Shown here: piece by piece, positions 26,384 to 35,851 of the stretch
Position numbering within the stretch: the stretch's first letter is position 1
How the letters are laid out: each line of letters begins with the position of its first letter
Assembly: GCF_000403455.2 (NCBI RefSeq)
Contig: NZ_KE159715.1
Span: 236,132 to 300,131, forward strand
Source of the DNA: Dorea sp. 5-2
GTDB lineage: Bacteria > Bacillota > Clostridia > Lachnospirales > Lachnospiraceae
Length of the DNA stretch: 64,000 nt
Direction of reading: 5' to 3'
Notes under the pieces: model-generated
What the model was told of the DNA's origin: nothing
Databases searched by the model: none
The model's input: the letters and a program-made list of their open reading frames with translations, nothing else
Made by a program: the position numbers and the translations under genes

Positions 26384-26413
26384 AATGGAGCAGACTCTGT
26401 CTGCTCCATTTTT
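26384..26413 (+). terminator. terminator-like hairpin over the small-ORF start
   Basis: A perfect 11-bp stem (26384-26394 with 26400-26410, AATGGAGCAGA and its complement) with a 5-base loop and a five-T tail (26409-26413). It includes the start codon of the small ORF but leaves its Shine-Dalgarno free. It could end the upstream operon or act as an attenuator in the gdhA leader. Confidence 0.55.
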
Positions 26414-26546
26414 AGATCGAGAAAGAGATGTGCGAGCATCTTGCTTAGATCGAGAAAGAGATATGTATGCATCTTGCTTGGATCGAAAAAGAGATGTGCG
26501 TGCATCTTGCGCCAAGCCCTGCGCTTTGAATCTTGAAAAAGAGTGA
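26385..26546 (+). CDS. 53-residue small protein with three 11-residue repeats
   Basis: An ORF of 53 codons, not recognised as a known family. An ideal GGAGG (26373-26377) stands 7 bp before the ATG, and a promoter ends just upstream. After a 9-residue lead, three tandem repeats read LDRERDVRASC, LDRERDMYASC and LDRKRDVRASC, each 33 bp; a tail (AKPCALNLEKE) follows. Each repeat pairs charged residues with a final Ala-Ser-Cys, giving Cys at 20, 31, 42, plus Cys46. Two of the three base changes between repeats 1 and 3 are silent. The next gene, gdhA, starts 18 bp after the stop with its own AGGAGG. It could be a leader peptide, a metal- or redox-active peptide, or a structured leader that only looks coding. 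Confidence 0.55.
   Translation: MEQTLSAPFLDRERDVRASCLDRERDMYASCLDRKRDVRASCAKPCALNLEKE
26412..26510 (+). repeat. three tandem 33-bp repeats
   Basis: Copies at 26412-26444, 26445-26477 and 26478-26510 differ at 3 to 5 positions. Each contains the segment AGATG...CATCT, a small inverted repeat. They are continuous and in frame in the small ORF. There are no spacers, so this is not a CRISPR array. Confidence 0.9.
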
Positions 26547-26558
26547 TATAGGAGGTAG

Positions 26559-27899
<1,341 letters not shown>

Positions 27900-27921
27900 G
27901 AGAGCGGATATAGGTAATTGG

Positions 27922-27957
27922 AAGGCAGTTCGGAGGTATCTTCGGGCTGCCTTTTAT
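27922..27957 (+). terminator. rho-independent terminator after gdhA
   Basis: A 14-bp stem (27922-27935 with 27940-27953, containing three G-T pairs) with loop GTAT and a T-run. It lies 22 bp after the stop. Confidence 0.85.
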
Positions 27958-28076
27958 AGATTTGGAAGAAGAGGGTATGGCGTGGAAGTAGTTTGAAGTA
28001 AAAGTGGTTTGAAGTAAAATAGATTGGTATAAAAATAAGAGACATCATCTGTCTCCTATCTCTGTTCTGTATGAAA

Positions 28077-28150
28077 TAGCGGGAACTGGATTTGAACCAG
28101 CGACACCACGGGTATGAACCGTGTGCTCTCGCCAACTGAGCTATCCCGCC
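28077..28150 (-). tRNA. tRNA-Met (anticodon CAT)
   Basis: On the minus strand a 74-nt cloverleaf: acceptor GGCGGGA paired with TCCCGCT, D-arm GCTC...GAGC, anticodon stem CACGG/CCGTG with loop TTCATAC, and T-loop TTCAAAT. The discriminator is A and CCA is not encoded. The acceptor pairing through position 1 and general form suit the elongator type, not the initiator; a lysidine-modified Ile isoacceptor cannot be excluded by sequence alone. Confidence 0.93.
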
Positions 28151-28197
28151 ATTTTAGATGATTCAATTATGAACCACTACAACAAAATTGTTGTAAG

Positions 28198-28270
28198 TGG
28201 GACCTATAGGGCTCGAACCTATGACCCTCTGCTTGTAAGGCAGATGCTCTCCCAGCTGAGCTAAGATCCC
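28198..28270 (-). tRNA. tRNA-Val (anticodon TAC)
   Basis: On the minus strand a 73-nt cloverleaf: acceptor GGGATCT with AGGTCCC (one G-T pair), D-arm GCTC...GAGC, anticodon stem TCTGC/GCAGA with loop CTTACAA, and T-loop TTCGAGC. Discriminator A, no encoded CCA. It is transcribed before tRNA-Met with a 47-nt spacer that holds a hairpin (28174-28200). Confidence 0.93.
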
Positions 28271-28343
28271 TTTCTGAGCAAGTCCCTATCTCGAACCTGC
28301 TCCGCTATTATACTATTGTTAGATGTGTTTTGTCAACACCTTT

Positions 28344-29450
28344 TTACAAATTTTTCAAATAAATTTTTTGCAGGTGTTCTACTTTAGAAGACATGTTGTC
28401 TATGAGAAGATCTGCAATGGTAATGGCTGCCATGGATTCTACTACGACTACGGCACGCGGGACAATGACCGGATCATGCCTTCCTGTGACGGTTATGTTT
28501 GTGGTATTGCCATAGATATCTATGGTTTCCTGTTCCTTGGCAATGGAAGGGGTGGGCTTTATAGCCGCTCTTAATATGATCCTGCTTCCGTCGCTTAATC
28601 CGCCAAGTACTCCTCCGGCATGATTGGAACGCTTTACGATCTGTCCGTTCTTTTCATAAAAGGAATCGTTATTGCTGCTGCCGCAAGCTTGCGCGGCTTG
28701 AAAACCATCTCCGATCTCGACGCCTTTGACAGCGCCGATCGACATAACCGCCTGCGCCAGGCATGCGTCCAACTTGCGGAATACTGGTTCACCGATCCCG
28801 GTGGGCATGCCGTCTATGATGCATTCTATGATCCCTCCGGAAGAATCCTGGTTCTTTATACAGTCTTCCAGATAGTGTGCGGCATCTTCGGCGTATGCGT
28901 TGCTCGGCATGTAGAGGGGATTCTCGCTGATCTCATTGAAATGATAACCGTCTTCCGGTACCGTGATGCTGCCGATGGACTTTGTATAGGAAGTAAGGTG
29001 TATTCCAAGCTCTTCAAGGAGGAGCGACGCCACAGCGCCGGCTGCGACGCGTCCGATGGTCTCGCGTCCGGAGGTCCTTCCGCCTCCGCGGTAATCCCGA
29101 AAGCCGTATTTTTCATGAAAGGTATAATCGGCATGCCCCGGACGGAAGAAGTCCTGGATCTGTCCGTAGTCCTGGGAACGCTGGTCGGTGTTGCGGACGA
29201 TAAGTGAGATGGCGGTTCCGGTCGTACAGCCTTTGAACACGCCGGAAAGTATCTCGACCTGATCGTCTTCCTTTCTTGAAGTGGTATATTTGCTCTGCCC
29301 AGGTTTCCTTCGGTTCAGGAATGCCTGGATATTGTCTTCCGTAAGAGGAAGCCCGGCGGGGCAGCCGTCGATCACAGCACCGATGGCGGGACCGTGGGAT
29401 TCGCCCCATGTGGTGACTGAAAATGAGTTTCCAAAAATTGATCCGGTCAT
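28344..29450 (-). CDS. aroC: chorismate synthase
   Basis: Converts 5-enolpyruvylshikimate 3-phosphate to chorismate, the last shared step to aromatic amino acids; needs reduced FMN. The 368-residue protein carries the N-terminal [18 protein letters not shown] (early residues), RPGHADYTF, the [17 protein letters not shown]-contact motif at about 126-139, and a C-terminal [10 protein letters not shown]. An AAAGGAG ribosome site precedes the ATG. No other shikimate gene is close. Its 3' end lies 73 bp from the tRNA pair on the same strand; a shared transcript is possible. Confidence 0.95.
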   Translation of the reverse strand: MTGSIFGNSFSVTTWGESHGPAIGAVIDGCPAGLPLTEDNIQAFLNRRKPGQSKYTTSRKEDDQVEILSGVFKGCTTGTAISLIVRNTDQRSQDYGQIQDFFRPGHADYTFHEKYGFRDYRGGGRTSGRETIGRVAAGAVASLLLEELGIHLTSYTKSIGSITVPEDGYHFNEISENPLYMPSNAYAEDAAHYLEDCIKNQDSSGGIIECIIDGMPTGIGEPVFRKLDACLAQAVMSIGAVKGVEIGDGFQAAQACGSSNNDSFYEKNGQIVKRSNHAGGVLGGLSDGSRIILRAAIKPTPSIAKEQETIDIYGNTTNITVTGRHDPVIVPRAVVVVESMAAITIADLLIDNMSSKVEHLQKIYLKNL

Positions 29451-29627
29451 AAGTATGTCTCCTTTAGATATTCTAATATATATTGAGTATTTATATTGGA
29501 TATTTCCGCATACACTTAATTATAATAGAAAAATGGTAAAAATGATACGAAAAAATAATTGTAATATAATTGTAATATAATTGCAATATCTTCAGAAAAT
29601 ATTCATTATTTTTTTCGATGTTTTTCC

Positions 29628-29656
29628 TGTACTTTTAAAAGTATGCATATTATAAT
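29628..29656 (+). promoter_or_regulatory. candidate promoter of the L,D-transpeptidase gene
   Basis: Perfect -10 TATAAT (29651-29656) with TGTACT (29628-29633) 17 bp upstream. The -35 is poor, but the identical TGTACT-N17-TATAAT pair also precedes the patatin-like gene at 34831-34859. Confidence 0.4.
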
Positions 29657-29691
29657 GTATGGGTATGAAATTTTTTTAGAGGAGTAGGTTG

Positions 29692-31521
29692 ATGGGTAAT
29701 AAGGATAAAAAGGCAGAAGAGGTTGACAGTAGAACGAAGACAGAAATTCAAGACGGCCTTGATAAATCTAACGCTTTTAAAGGGACGGATGACGATAATG
29801 GGACTTCACATAAAAAAAATACTCGTAAAAAACGTTCTGACCGCGCTGGCGTATCTGCTAATGACGATATATCTGGAACAGGCGGATCAGAGAAATCAAA
29901 GCGGATAAGAAGAGAGGATTCCCAGAGAAAGGAGAAGGGATCTTCGGCGGATGCATCTGAGGTACGCAGGAGAAGGCCTCCGAGGGAAGGCGGGAAGAGA
30001 CCGGACAGGAGGAACAAGGAAGAAGAGTATGACGAGATCAGGGTGTTCGAAGAGTTAGAACTTGATGAAGAGGATAACATGGAGAAGAAAGGTACAAAGA
30101 GGAGAAAACGTAAGAAAGATAAGAACAGGAAAGGTATGAAGATAGCGGCGATCGTATTTGGAAGTATATTGGGCGTACTGATACTGGCATACGTAGGGGT
30201 CGCGTTGTATTTTGACAGCCATTTTCTGTTCTTTACAAAAATAAATGGGACGGATTTTTCCACGAAGAATATTGAGCAGGTAGAAAGCTATATGAAGAAG
30301 CAGGTGTCGGATTATACACTGACGCTGGATAAATCAGACGGCGGACAAGAGACGATCAACGGCAGCGACATTGCGATCGAGTATGTTTCAGGAAATAAGC
30401 TTAAGAAGATCATGGAAGAGCAGGATAACTTCCTGTGGATCAAGTCCTTGTGGGAGCATCCCGAGATCGAGGCAGAGATTGGCGTGAAATATGATGCGGA
30501 AGCTCTTGCGGAAGTGGTCGCGAATCTTTCCTGTATGAATCCTGAGAGCCAGACCGCATCCGTAGATGCATATCCGGCGTTTCAGGATGGGCAGTTTGTC
30601 GTAGTACCGGAGGTTGTGGGCACACAGATCGATACGGAGGTATTCAACGCGAAGGTTGCGGAGGCGATCAATGGCTTCCAGCCGACTTTGAAACTTTCAG
30701 AGATCGGGTGCTATATTCTGCCGCGGTTTGTATCGGATTCGCCGGAAGTAGTGGCGGCAAAAGACGCGATGAACAGTTATCTCGGCGCGAATATCACCTA
30801 TGATTTTAATCCGTATACAGAAGTAGTGGACGCGTCTGTCATATCGCAATGGGTCAGCGCGGACGGCGAGATGAATGTCATGTTCGACGAAGGAGCCGTT
30901 CGGGCATTTGTCAAGGCTTTGGCGGAGAAGTATGATACGAAGGGAAAGACGAGGAATTTTACGACGGCTACGGGAAATGCCGTGACAATAGAAGGCGGAA
31001 GCTATGGATGGCGGATTGATCAGGAAGCGGAGTATAACGCCCTGATCGCGAATATCCAGAATGGCGAGACCGTGACACGTGAAGCGAATTACGCGAACCG
31101 CGCCGCAAGCCATGATGGGAATGATATGGGCAGTACTTACGCGGAAGTAGATCTGTCTACCCAGCAGATGTATTTTATCCAGAACGGGCAGGTGGTGCTG
31201 CAGTCTGCTATTGTTACCGGTAATCCGAATAAAGGAAACGGAACGCCACAGGGAGTCTATTCACTGGCGTATAAGGCGTTGGATCAGGTTCTTCGGGGAA
31301 CGAAGCAGCCGGACGGAAGTTATGAATATGAGACTCCGGTAAAATACTGGATGCCATTTAACGGCGGTATCGGATTCCATGACGCGACCTGGCAGTCGTC
31401 ATTTGGAGGAAGCAGATATCAGACACATGGATCTCATGGCTGTGTGAATCTGCCTTATGACATCGCGTCGCAGTTATATCAGTTGATATCCGCAGGGACG
31501 CCTGTGGTCTGTCATTATTGA
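29692..31521 (+). CDS. L,D-transpeptidase (YkuD) with peptidoglycan-binding domain
   Basis: 609 residues. Residues 1-145 are cytosolic, very rich in Lys, Arg, Asp and Glu, and low in complexity. A membrane span follows at about 150-174. The outside part has a PG_binding_4-like region (about 240-420) and a C-terminal YkuD domain with TGNPNKGNGTP and the catalytic SHGCVNL (His and Cys). It makes 3-3 crosslinks in peptidoglycan or attaches proteins to it. I use ATG 29692 rather than the TTG directly before it; both follow GAGGAG. It overlaps the next gene's coding frame region by a few bases. Confidence 0.9.
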   Translation: MGNKDKKAEEVDSRTKTEIQDGLDKSNAFKGTDDDNGTSHKKNTRKKRSDRAGVSANDDISGTGGSEKSKRIRREDSQRKEKGSSADASEVRRRRPPREGGKRPDRRNKEEEYDEIRVFEELELDEEDNMEKKGTKRRKRKKDKNRKGMKIAAIVFGSILGVLILAYVGVALYFDSHFLFFTKINGTDFSTKNIEQVESYMKKQVSDYTLTLDKSDGGQETINGSDIAIEYVSGNKLKKIMEEQDNFLWIKSLWEHPEIEAEIGVKYDAEALAEVVANLSCMNPESQTASVDAYPAFQDGQFVVVPEVVGTQIDTEVFNAKVAEAINGFQPTLKLSEIGCYILPRFVSDSPEVVAAKDAMNSYLGANITYDFNPYTEVVDASVISQWVSADGEMNVMFDEGAVRAFVKALAEKYDTKGKTRNFTTATGNAVTIEGGSYGWRIDQEAEYNALIANIQNGETVTREANYANRAASHDGNDMGSTYAEVDLSTQQMYFIQNGQVVLQSAIVTGNPNKGNGTPQGVYSLAYKALDQVLRGTKQPDGSYEYETPVKYWMPFNGGIGFHDATWQSSFGGSRYQTHGSHGCVNLPYDIASQLYQLISAGTPVVCHY

Positions 31522-31535
31522 TGAAGGAGAGTAAA

Positions 31536-32675
31536 GTGTACGAATTAATGAAAAGAGACGGCCTTGCCAAGAGGGGAAGGCTGCATACGATACATGGGGT
31601 CATCGAGACCCCTGTATTTATGAATGTAGGAACTGCAGCGGCTATCAAAGGAGCGGTAGCTACTACAGACCTGCAGGAGATCGGGACGCAGGTGGAGCTT
31701 TCGAATACTTACCATCTGCATGTCCGTCCTGGTGATGAAGTGGTGAAGCGATTGGGAGGGCTTCACAGGTTCATGGTGTGGGATAAGCCGATTCTCACGG
31801 ATTCCGGCGGGTTCCAGGTATTTTCGCTGGCAGGGCTTAGGCAGATCAAGGAAGAGGGCGTGTATTTTCATTCTCATGTGGACGGCAGGAAGATCTTCAT
31901 GGGACCGGAAGAAAGCATGCGGATACAATCGAACCTGGCGTCTACGATCGCCATGGCATTTGACGAGTGTCCTTCCAGCGTGGCGGACAGAGCGTATATG
32001 GAGAGATCGGTAGCGAGGACGACACGTTGGCTTGCACGGTGCAAGCAGGAGATGGACAGGCTGAATCAACTTCCGGATACCATTAATCAGAAGCAGATGT
32101 TATTTGGGATCAACCAGGGGGGGATCTATGAAGATATCCGTATCCGCCACGCACAGGAGATTACGAAGCTTGGGCTTGACGGTTATGCGGTCGGCGGGCT
32201 TGCCGTGGGGGAGTCCCACGAAGAGATGTACCGGATCCTGGATGCGGTCGTGCCGTATCTTCCGGCGGACAAGCCGACATATCTGATGGGAGTAGGTACT
32301 CCGGCGAATATCCTGGAGGCAGTGGACCGAGGCGTTGATTTCTTTGACTGCGTGTATCCCAGCCGCAATGGAAGGCATGGGCATGTCTATACCAACCAGG
32401 GGAAACTGAACCTTTTTAATGCAAAGTATGAGTTAGATGAAGCGCCCATCGAAGAGGGATGCCAATGCCCGGCGTGCAGGACTTATTCCAGGGCGTACAT
32501 CAGGCATCTTCTGAAAGCGAAAGAAATGCTTGGTATGAGGCTCTGTGTTCTGCACAATCTGTATTTTTATAATACTATGATGAAAGAGATCCGGCAGGCG
32601 ATCGAGGAAGGCAATTATCAGGATTATAAATCAGCAAAACTAGAAAGTATGTCAAAAAACATAAAAAAATCATAA
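31536..32675 (+). CDS. tgt: tRNA-guanine transglycosylase
   Basis: Exchanges guanine 34 of GUN-anticodon tRNAs for a queuine precursor. Visible are the nucleophile region TDSGGFQVFSL, the active-site loop VGTPANILEAVDRGVDFFDCVYPSRNGRHG and zinc ligands in CQCPACRTYSRAYIRH followed by a His. I take the start at GTG 31536, which has AAGGAGA 5 bp before it and gives the family-like beginning VYELMKRDGLAKR; the frame extends upstream to 31518, overlapping the transpeptidase stop. Length is about 379 residues. It is followed by yajC, the usual tgt-yajC order. Confidence 0.92.
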   Translation: MYELMKRDGLAKRGRLHTIHGVIETPVFMNVGTAAAIKGAVATTDLQEIGTQVELSNTYHLHVRPGDEVVKRLGGLHRFMVWDKPILTDSGGFQVFSLAGLRQIKEEGVYFHSHVDGRKIFMGPEESMRIQSNLASTIAMAFDECPSSVADRAYMERSVARTTRWLARCKQEMDRLNQLPDTINQKQMLFGINQGGIYEDIRIRHAQEITKLGLDGYAVGGLAVGESHEEMYRILDAVVPYLPADKPTYLMGVGTPANILEAVDRGVDFFDCVYPSRNGRHGHVYTNQGKLNLFNAKYELDEAPIEEGCQCPACRTYSRAYIRHLLKAKEMLGMRLCVLHNLYFYNTMMKEIRQAIEEGNYQDYKSAKLESMSKNIKKS

Positions 32676-32681
32676 AATCAC

Positions 32682-32710
32682 TTGATGAAATATGGAATAT
32701 TGTGTATGAT
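32682..32710 (+). promoter_or_regulatory. promoter of yajC
   Basis: The -35 TTGATG (32682-32687), 17-bp spacer and -10 TATGAT (32705-32710) lie 32 bp before the start, just after the tgt stop. YajC can therefore be expressed separately from tgt. Confidence 0.55.
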
Positions 32711-32742
32711 AGCAATATCGCTTAGATTTAGGAGGAATTAAT

Positions 32743-33048
32743 ATGTATACATTGGCGACACAAAGTGCAGGAGCGAACTGGGCATTACTGATTGTCGTAT
32801 ATGCGGTTATTTTTGGCGGTTTTTATTTTGTCTTCATGAGACCGCAGAAGAAAGAGCAGAAGAGGGTACAAGCGATGATCGCCGATATGGAAGTTGGCGA
32901 TACGGTACTTACGACGAGTGGTTTCTATGGTGTTATTATTGATATCAGCGACAGTGATGTGATCGTAGAATTTGGCAGCAACCGGAACTGCCGTATTCCG
33001 ATGCAGAAGGCGGCGATCGCCCAGGTAGAGAAGGCGACAACAGAATAA
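32743..33048 (+). CDS. yajC: preprotein translocase accessory subunit YajC
   Basis: 101 residues with one membrane span at about 11-29 (WALLIVVYAVIFGGFYFVFM) and a small charged domain. The motif FMRPQKKEQKR directly after the span is characteristic. YajC associates with SecDF and YidC at the translocon. In most genomes secDF follows; here a terminator follows instead, so SecDF must be encoded elsewhere or be absent. AGGAGGAAT precedes the ATG. Confidence 0.93.
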   Translation: MYTLATQSAGANWALLIVVYAVIFGGFYFVFMRPQKKEQKRVQAMIADMEVGDTVLTTSGFYGVIIDISDSDVIVEFGSNRNCRIPMQKAAIAQVEKATTE

Positions 33049-33051
33049 AGA

Positions 33052-33099
33052 CAATAAAACATGTGGTCGAAGCGGCGTCTTCGGCCACATGTTTTATTG
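33052..33099. terminator. bidirectional terminator between yajC and the ABC-F gene
   Basis: A 21-bp stem (33052-33072 with 33079-33099, one T-G pair) around a 6-base loop, flanked by A-rich and T-rich arms. It ends yajC and the converging ABC-F gene. Confidence 0.9.
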
Positions 33100-33107
33100 T
33101 CAGGCTT

Positions 33108-34742
33108 TTAATCATCTTCTTCGCTTTGGAAGCTGTAGGTATAACGTTTTCTTGCCATCTCGTCATTCGCCAGATATTCGTCATACGTTGTGATCTTGTC
33201 GATCAGCTTGCCGCCGGGTACGATCTCCATGATGCGGTTCGCCGTTGTCTGGACGATCTGGTGATCTCTGGAAGAGAAGAGAAGGACGCCCGGGAATTTG
33301 ATCAGCCCGTTATTCAGCGCGGTGATCGCTTCCATGTCCAGATGATTGGTCGGTTCGTCCAGAAGCAGGACATTAGCGCCGGAGATCATCATCTTGGAGA
33401 GGAGACACCGTACCTTCTCGCCGCCGGAGAGTACGCGTACTCGTTTGACTCCGTCGTCGCCGGAGAACAACATACGTCCCAGGAAACCACGTACGTAGGT
33501 TACGTCTTTTTCTTCTGAATATTGTGTCAGCCATTCTACGATCGTGTAGTCGTTCTCGAATTCATCGCCGCTGTCCAGAGGGAAATATGCCTGGGAAGTC
33601 GTGATGCCCCATTTGTAAGTTCCTTCATCCGGCTCCATCTCGCCGGAAAGGATCTGGAACAGGGTAGTTTTGGCTAATTCGTTGCTGCCTACAAAGGCTA
33701 CCTTATCGTCGTGATTCAGGGTAAATGTAAGGTTATCCAGGATCTTCTCGCCGTCTATGGTCTTGCTTAAACCTTCAACCGTAAGGACTTCATTTCCGAT
33801 CTCGCGGTTTGGACGGAAGTCAATGTAGGGGTATTTACGGCTGGACGGCTGGATGTCGTCTAGCTGGATCTTCTCAAGGGCACGCTTTCTGGAAGTTGCC
33901 TGCTTGGATTTGGAAGCATTGGCGCTGAACCGGGAGATGAACTCCTGCAGCTCTTTGATCTTCTCTTCTTTCTTCTTATTGGCTTCCTTCATCTGGCGGA
34001 TCAGCAGCTGGCTTGATTCGTACCAGAAATCATAGTTTCCGGCGTAGAGCTTGATCTTGCCATAATCAATATCTGCGATCTGAGTACAGACTTTGTTAAG
34101 GAAGTAACGGTCATGGGATACCACGATGACGGTATTGTCGAAGTTGATCAGGAATTCCTCCAGCCATGCGATAGCATCCAGATCCAGGTGGTTCGTCGGC
34201 TCGTCGAGAAGCAGGATATCCGGATTGCCGAAAAGCGCCTGGGCAAGCAGGACTTTTACCTTCTCAGGCCCGTTTAGATTCTGCATGATCTCATAATGCA
34301 TTTCAGAGGGAATCCCCAGTCCGTTCAGAAGAGAGGCAGCGTCAGATTCTGCTTCCCATCCGTTCATGGCGGCAAACTCACCCTCCAGTTCACTTGCCTT
34401 GATACCGTCTTCATCGGTGAAGTCTTCTTTTGCATAGATGGCTTCTTTTTCTTTCATGATCTCATAGAGTCTGGCATTGCCCATCATGACCGTGTCAAGA
34501 ACGGGATATTCGTCATACTTAAAATGATCCTGCTGCAGGAAAGAGAGACGTTCGCCGGGAGTAATGGAAACGTCTCCTTTGCTTGGCTCGAGCTGTCCGG
34601 AGAGGATCTTTAGAAATGTAGACTTTCCTGCGCCGTTGGCGCCGATCAGGCCGTAACAATTTCCCTCCGTGAATTTAATATTGACATCTTCAAACAGGGC
34701 TTTCTTTCCTACACGCAATGTTATGTTGCTTGTGCTAATCAT
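33108..34742 (-). CDS. ABC-F family ATPase
   Basis: 544 residues with two ABC domains and no membrane spans, as in ribosome-acting ABC-F proteins. The first domain has Walker A GANGAGKST (about 35-43), signature LNGPEKVKVLLAQAL and DEPTNHLD. The second has signature LSGGEKVRCLLSKMM and DEPTNHLD, but its Walker A reads GSNELAKTT, lacking the usual central Gly-x-Gly. A charged linker (about 220-290) joins them. The subgroup resembles YbiT/YkpA-type translation factors, not the antibiotic-resistance proteins; that distinction is by eye. It converges on yajC and is divergent from the patatin-like gene. Confidence 0.88.
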   Translation of the reverse strand: MISTSNITLRVGKKALFEDVNIKFTEGNCYGLIGANGAGKSTFLKILSGQLEPSKGDVSITPGERLSFLQQDHFKYDEYPVLDTVMMGNARLYEIMKEKEAIYAKEDFTDEDGIKASELEGEFAAMNGWEAESDAASLLNGLGIPSEMHYEIMQNLNGPEKVKVLLAQALFGNPDILLLDEPTNHLDLDAIAWLEEFLINFDNTVIVVSHDRYFLNKVCTQIADIDYGKIKLYAGNYDFWYESSQLLIRQMKEANKKKEEKIKELQEFISRFSANASKSKQATSRKRALEKIQLDDIQPSSRKYPYIDFRPNREIGNEVLTVEGLSKTIDGEKILDNLTFTLNHDDKVAFVGSNELAKTTLFQILSGEMEPDEGTYKWGITTSQAYFPLDSGDEFENDYTIVEWLTQYSEEKDVTYVRGFLGRMLFSGDDGVKRVRVLSGGEKVRCLLSKMMISGANVLLLDEPTNHLDMEAITALNNGLIKFPGVLLFSSRDHQIVQTTANRIMEIVPGGKLIDKITTYDEYLANDEMARKRYTYSFQSEEDD

Positions 34743-34830
34743 AGTGTTTTCTTACTCCTTTTTGTTCGAATCTGAATGATACCTTGCATATCTTACCAAA
34801 TATACAGGGAAATAGCAAGGCAAATATTAC

Positions 34831-34859
34831 TGTACTATAACAGAAAATAGGTATATAAT
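34831..34859 (+). promoter_or_regulatory. candidate promoter of the patatin-like gene
   Basis: -10 TATAAT (34854-34859) with TGTACT (34831-34836) 17 bp upstream, 26 bp before the ATG. It repeats the arrangement before the L,D-transpeptidase. On the other strand a TTGCTA-N17-TAAGAT pair, between about 34785 and 34815, could drive the ABC-F gene. Confidence 0.4.
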
Positions 34860-34884
34860 AGCAGAGGAAAGTGGGGTATGGATT

Positions 34885-35757
34885 ATGATAAAAGCAACAA
34901 TGGTATTAGAAGGCGGAGCAACCAGAGGGGTCTTCACTTCGGGAGTCTTAGATTATCTGATGGAGCAGGGGCTGTATACGTCTCATGTGATCGGCGTGTC
35001 TGCCGGAGCCTGCAATGGCGCGGACTATGTTTCGAGGCAGATCGGCAGGACCAGAGACTGCACGATCCACAAGGAGAAGGAGTATAATTATTACTACGGA
35101 TTCCGAAAGTTCATAAGGGAGAAGAGCCTGATGAATATGGATATGATATTCGACCGATATCCCAATGAATTCTTCCCGTTTGACTATGATACGTATTTTG
35201 GTTCCGAGATGGAGTGCGAGATCGTCACGACCAACTGTGAGACTGGCCAGGCGGAATATATGACAGAGCGTCATGACAGGGAACGCCTGATGAAGGTTTG
35301 CCGTGCGTCCTGCAGTATGCCTCTGGTTTCGCCGATCGTAAATGTGGATGGAGTGCCGTATCTGGACGGAGGGCTGGCGGATTCGATCCCGGTCAGCCGG
35401 GCGATCGGGATCGGAAATAAAAAGATCATAGTGATCTTGACCAGGAATCCGGGGTATCGTAAGAAGCCGACGTCACAGGCTGCGGCTAATCTGTACCGGA
35501 GGGCATATAAGAAATATCCGGAACTGGTCCGGGTGACGATCAGGAGGAATTATGAGTATAACCGTCAGATCCGGTTGGTGGAGCAGCTGCAGCGGGAAGG
35601 GAAAATATTCGTGTTCAGTCCGCGGATCCCTACCGTCTCACGGACCGAGAAGGATTATGATTCTCTGATGCATTTCTATGAACACGGATACCAGCAGGCG
35701 AAACGCAGGCACAGGGAACTGCAGGAATATCTGGAAGGCAGTTTTATGGGGTTATAG
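34885..35757 (+). CDS. patatin-like phospholipase
   Basis: 290 residues. The catalytic dyad is Ser39 in GVSAGACNG (GxSxG) and the Asp of LDGGLADSIPV near residue 160; the oxyanion-hole motif is LEGGATRGVFTSG at 8-20. No signal peptide is seen, so the enzyme is cytosolic. The family hydrolyses acyl chains from lipids, and this subfamily resembles YjjU/RssA-type proteins. The substrate is unknown. It is not tightly linked to its neighbours; leuB starts 94 bp later behind its own promoter. Confidence 0.87.
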   Translation: MIKATMVLEGGATRGVFTSGVLDYLMEQGLYTSHVIGVSAGACNGADYVSRQIGRTRDCTIHKEKEYNYYYGFRKFIREKSLMNMDMIFDRYPNEFFPFDYDTYFGSEMECEIVTTNCETGQAEYMTERHDRERLMKVCRASCSMPLVSPIVNVDGVPYLDGGLADSIPVSRAIGIGNKKIIVILTRNPGYRKKPTSQAAANLYRRAYKKYPELVRVTIRRNYEYNRQIRLVEQLQREGKIFVFSPRIPTVSRTEKDYDSLMHFYEHGYQQAKRRHRELQEYLEGSFMGL

Positions 35758-35783
35758 AATGCGCGATTTAGCCAATTAAAGTC

Positions 35784-35812
35784 TTGAAACATTGGCGGAA
35801 ATAGGATATGAT
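35784..35812 (+). promoter_or_regulatory. promoter of the leuB-ilvD-ilvB-serC-serA block
   Basis: The -35 TTGAAA (35784-35789), 17-bp spacer and -10 TATGAT (35807-35812) lie 40 bp ahead of the leuB ATG. No T-box or attenuator is seen in the short leader. Confidence 0.65.
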
Positions 35813-35851
35813 AAAGGATAAAATGAGTATTTGACAGGAAGGAAGAGGATT

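Noticed and set aside
26412..26510. CRISPR-like repeats
   Set aside because: The three 33-bp units are contiguous, with no spacers and no cas genes nearby.
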